64,000 nt of DNA from Rhytidiadelphus loreus (lineage: Eukaryota; Streptophyta; Bryopsida; Hypnales; Hylocomiaceae). Location: NCBI GenBank assembly GCA_947034895.1, contig OX344763.1, positions 38,501,025 through 38,565,024 on the forward strand. The letters are read 5' to 3'. The notes under the pieces were generated by a model. It made no database searches. It had not been told where the DNA came from and worked only from the letters and a program-made list of their open reading frames with translations. This document shows positions 60,701-64,000 of the stretch, piece by piece (positions within the stretch are counted from its first letter, which is position 1; each line of letters begins with the position of its first letter). A program made the translations under genes and the position numbers.

Positions 60701-61217
60701 AGCACTAAATTCTATTGTTTGTGTAATCCTTCAATATCTTCGGAACCTGACCACAACTCTTTGTTATTCATAGAAGCTGATGACAATGGTTGATTATTAT
60801 CTTACAGATTGTCATCAATCCTAACAGCCTTTGAATTATTTAAGCAAATGTGCATGCTTAATTTCAACTAGGCTCAACTAGGCCCTACTAAGTTCAACTC
60901 GGTCTTCTGGAAGTTTGTTTGCAAAGGAGCTGAAAATAATTGCTCAACTTTGGTATCTGTCTTCAGTTGGTGCTCAAAATGGTTTCTGATTTTGCAGGCT
61001 TGAGGTACAAACCACGTATCATTTTTTTTCCGCTTCAGTATTGGTGGTATACGAGGGTGAGCCTACGTCTCCTCAAGCTATATCAGTCAGACTCGTCGAT
61101 TTCGCTCATGTCCTCTACGATAGGGACGCAATAGATGAGAATTTCTTAAGTGGGTTGAAATCGTTTATGCAAGTGCTTACAGATATCATTGATTCTGTAA
61201 CGAAGATTGAGACCTGA
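57773..61217 (+). CDS. IPK2: Inositol polyphosphate multikinase (IPK2/IPMK-type)
   Basis: Phosphorylates inositol phosphates (Ins(1,4,5)P3 to InsP4/InsP5) with ATP, feeding phytate and inositol pyrophosphate synthesis; nucleus and cytosol. Proposed exons: 57773-57820 (ATG; MDPAP; donor CCC|gtgagc), 58431-58476 (KVADHQVAGH), 58643-58836 (LVDDSGRFYKPLQDG), 58943-59044 (HAIMEDLTHGF, PGIMDVK), 59460-59515 (VGARTWYAEAG), 59722-59779, 60156-60349 (WCKYLKPEEVPEALKRF), 60998-61217 (TTYHFFSASVLVVYEGE, VRLVDFAHV; TGA). All junction phases agree, giving about 305 residues, normal for plants. The family signature PxxxDxKxG (PGIMDVKVG) spans exons 4-5 and the C-terminal DFAH metal site is intact. Weak points: exon 1, and the start of exon 4, whose only AG adds an unusual hydrophobic LSLLFLEIL stretch. 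Confidence 0.88.
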
Positions 61218-62567
61218 ATGTCCTTGATGGAGTTAAACTCGGTCAAGGTTGTAGCTCATTTCTGCTCCGTCAGCTTGAAACTGCAATGTGGTTTGAAAAT
61301 ATTTTACGGAACAGGAGTAAATGGTGGCGAGCTGATTTGTTTGGCTCCGTGTAAGCTACATTTCTTTTATATTTACCGTCATGGCTTCAAGAATTGCTCC
61401 ATTTTCTCCAGTGCAGTGTTGTTCTGGTTTTGTCTCCAATTGATTATTTGTTTGTTGGGCTCCCTCTCGTCCTCCGGAAAGAATGGTTTGCTCCAAAATG
61501 AGTTGGGTTGAGTGCTTGGATCATTGGAGTCAATTTCTGCTCACAAAATTTTCTTTATGAGCACTACGATTCGAGCTTCTTGACAGCTTTGAGTACACCA
61601 ACAATGCGACATCCAATTTCATGGTTACTTGCTTCCTTGTCATGTCATTTTTCATAAGATGGTCGATGTATGCCCTGAGTACTTGCAGGCAGAGAGACGC
61701 ATCTGAGTCCTTGTTATAGTTAGTCGCTTGGAAATTCGCTCCTCCTGCAGCTCCTAGTATGGTTGCTTCTTGAAATAGTTTGGCATCAACATCTTTTGGA
61801 TCTCAATCCTTTGAACAAGATCACATGTAATTGCAGAAATGATCTTGTGACTGAATCCATCCAAACTCTGTACTTAGCCATCAAAATAATACCCCATCTC
61901 TGCAGGGTACTTGGTCCATTCCTGTTAAATAACCTGCGCGAGCAAAAGTTGCAACAGAATCGGAGAATGGTAACCCATTAGTCCACAACTTTATGCCCGT
62001 TCACAGTCAACAGAGTAGAAAAGCGTAACCCCAAGTACAGTATTGCGGATTTCAATACAGCAGAATGTTCTTCATAGAATGTGCCCACTGGATTTGGAAG
62101 TTTGCACTTTGCAGTGAGTTGCGCAAGAGATTGAAATGTGAAGCAGATGCCAGCACCAGCTATTCTTTTCAATGTCTGAATACTGGGCTAACATCTAGAG
62201 GATGTACTTGAAGTTAACAGTGACTGGTACTAGTTACTTGCAAAACTTAAAACGAAGCACTGGGATTTCAAATACCTTTCCTGAAGATCACAAATGCACG
62301 CAGTGTGACTAGATTGTTTAGGGCACAGAAGGCTCCGGGTATCCTGATCCGTGCTGCACCAGAAACATACAAACATTGTAAACTTCCCATTAGAAGACAT
62401 TCCGTAGTCATCTGGCTTGCGTGGATCTTAGTTCCTTGTATTCACTTTTGCACAACCCTTCAAGAACTTTGGTTTCAAAGGATGACAGATGCAATACAGA
62501 AGAAATACTTTGCTGGTATACACTCTAAATCTTGAAAAGTATACGACTTTTCCGACACATGCAAACA
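61218..62567. other. Convergent intergenic region between IPK2 and PAP genes
   Basis: Holds the two 3' untranslated regions facing each other. No further gene is supported; the frames at 61218-61511 and 62305-62535 look like chance. Confidence 0.4.
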
Positions 62568-64000
62568 TTAAATTTTCACAGTAAAGGTGTTCAGTACCAT
62601 TAGATTTGCCCGGTTGATGTCCAAGCATAATTCTGGTTGCCGTACAATGTAGATCTGATCGCCAACAGGATCACCATAAACATCTTGATTCCGATGCCAT
62701 GTCCAGAGTGCATAAGTGGAGTTTATTACCTGCACCACTCATCCAACATCAAAATCAACCAAAACTGGTCAAACATAACATTATCTGCACGTCAGAAGTC
62801 GTCAAATCTTAATTATGACTTCCTACACTGCAGGGGTAGGAAAAAAAGTCAGGGTTTTGATTGATGGTCGCAATGATCTTGACTGTGATTAAACTACCCT
62901 ACCCATTGGGTAAATTGTCACAGAAACTTCTGAGTTGATTATGGTGTCCAATCAATTGGTTTGCAAGTCGCTGGCCTAACCTCCAAAATGCCATGGCCAA
63001 AACTGCTATCACGAAACGCACTCCACTCAGGCTGCCGGTCCCAGCAATACTTCCCAGCTGCAGGCCCAGATGTGAAATTAAAGGGACAAATTCCTCCATA
63101 ATCAGGTAAATTGTCCGTCGGTCTCGGGCATTGCCCTTTGTCATCAGCATGTGCAAGATCTATTTGCTCAATGTTTCCACCGTCCCCAATTGTCACATAC
63201 ACAGGTCCACAATGATGTAAATTGTAATTGTAAACTCGGTTCATTCGCTCATATGCATGAACCTGCCAAACAGGGAGGGTAAAGTGGAGGAAATTAAATG
63301 CTGTTAGGGACCTTATCTCATCTTCTATATTGACTCCTATTGCACCAATTCATCCATTTGTACACTGTCTTGGCTAAACTTATGAGCAAGTGTTGTAAGC
63401 ATAAAACTTGGCTAAATATCTATGACCACTGAACTTTGAATGAGATTGCCAGGGTTGTCTACTATCCCTACTATCCCTTCGAGACTGGTCTACAACCTCC
63501 CACTTTGAAATTGCACAAGAAATTCATACGTTGCGATTAAAAGAGGATCTCAACAAACTTGAATCTTGTACTCAAGATCTCTATAAACCTCCCCAAAATC
63601 ACGACTAACACGTACTCCCTCCGTCCCGAATTAAGTGTCCACTTTTTAGACCTCATGTTTTTATAAGGTTGTTTTGAAGAGGGTTTTCTTGTGTCCAAAT
63701 TTCTTGAGGTTGCAATGATCACATGCAATGTTCTTCATTGATTTGGGGGATCTCAAGTTTGGAACCATCTGAAATATGTATTTCACAATATAATAATGAA
63801 ATTGATATATTAAAAGTTTTCAACAAATCTGCGTACACTTAAATCAGGGACGGAGGGAGTATGTTCTGACGCAATGGCACCCTGTAATCTCACACCTTAA
63901 CAATGTCTCCAAAACAAACCCCAATAGTGCCCAGAGCGAAGGATATAAAAGCCTTACATGTCCAGAGAAAACAACGTCCACTCCATAAATGTACAGAAGC
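62568..64000 (-). CDS. Purple acid phosphatase, PAP15/PAP23-like, 3' part
   Basis: A metallophosphoesterase of the secretory pathway that releases phosphate from organic esters. Plant PAP15/PAP23-type enzymes include phytases. Three exons are visible. 64000-63958 (partial; GVDVVFSGH, donor CAT|gtaagg) is followed by 63262-62981 (VHAYERMNRVYN, GPVYVTIGDGGN, GKYCWDRQPEWSAFRDSSFG; donor GAG|gttagg). The last is 62729-62568 (ALWTWHRNQDVYGD, GDQIYIVRQPELC; TAA). Introns are phase 0. The GH|VHAYER junction rebuilds the GHxH metal-ligand motif. The ILEV..STYALWTWHRNQD tail matches the PAP15/PAP23 group best, from memory. The N-terminal two thirds lie beyond the window. The gene faces IPK2, with 1.35 kb between stop codons. 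Confidence 0.92.
63615..63859. mobile_element. Stowaway (Tc1/mariner) MITE in a PAP intron
   Basis: Inverted ends are CTCCCTCCGTCCC, with good pairing for about 25 further bases, flanked by the TA duplication at 63613-63614 and 63860-63861. It is 245 bp long, and lies in the 695-bp intron between the first two visible exons of the phosphatase gene. Confidence 0.93.

Overview
This is nuclear DNA of a land plant. It is AT-rich and dominated by transposons. The real genes are split by GT-AG introns, there are plant-type LTR retrotransposon remains and MITEs, and there is a DYW-class PPR gene, a family characteristic of land plants. The PPR protein has long, nearly identical PLS repeats and no introns. 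That style recalls moss DYW proteins (from memory), and an inositol polyphosphate multikinase split into about eight exons also differs from the intron-poor seed-plant genes. I therefore favour a bryophyte, perhaps a moss, or another non-seed plant, without certainty. No rRNA, tRNA, CRISPR array or organelle insertion was recognised.

Layout. Positions 1-38,100 are almost entirely mobile DNA. Two copies of a long LTR (family A) lie in opposite orientation at 1-2,322 and 28,820-33,440. The second is broken by a solo-LTR-like insertion with a 5-bp target duplication. Two copies of a second LTR family (B) sit in direct orientation at 12,570-14,515 and 15,045-16,972 with only a minisatellite between them. 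Between these lie decayed genes: a coiled-coil ORF cut by a CACTA MITE (5.4-7.2 kb), a DUF659/hAT transposase pseudogene (17.1-20.4 kb), an unknown ORF cut by a 1.2-kb hAT element (21.9-26.2 kb), and an FCP1/NIF-like phosphatase pseudogene (26.6-28.0 kb). GC-rich minisatellites with a shared core recur across the region.

Positions 40.3-43.4 kb hold two same-strand genes for organelle nucleic-acid proteins: a DYW PPR editing factor and, just upstream, an OSB-type (PDF-motif) organellar single-stranded DNA-binding protein. The OSB stop codon lies inside a consensus splice donor, and a downstream acceptor would join it in frame to the PPR. A PIF/Harbinger-type element (45.9-47.4 kb) and several AT-rich TIR elements follow, including a family flanked by TTAA.

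The right end (53.5-64 kb) is genic: an unidentified 200-residue helical protein, an inositol polyphosphate multikinase (IPK2-type), and the 3' half of a convergent purple acid phosphatase of the PAP15/PAP23-like (phytase) type, whose intron carries a Stowaway MITE. The last two genes act on inositol phosphates or phosphate monoesters, so they are functionally related neighbours, possibly by chance.
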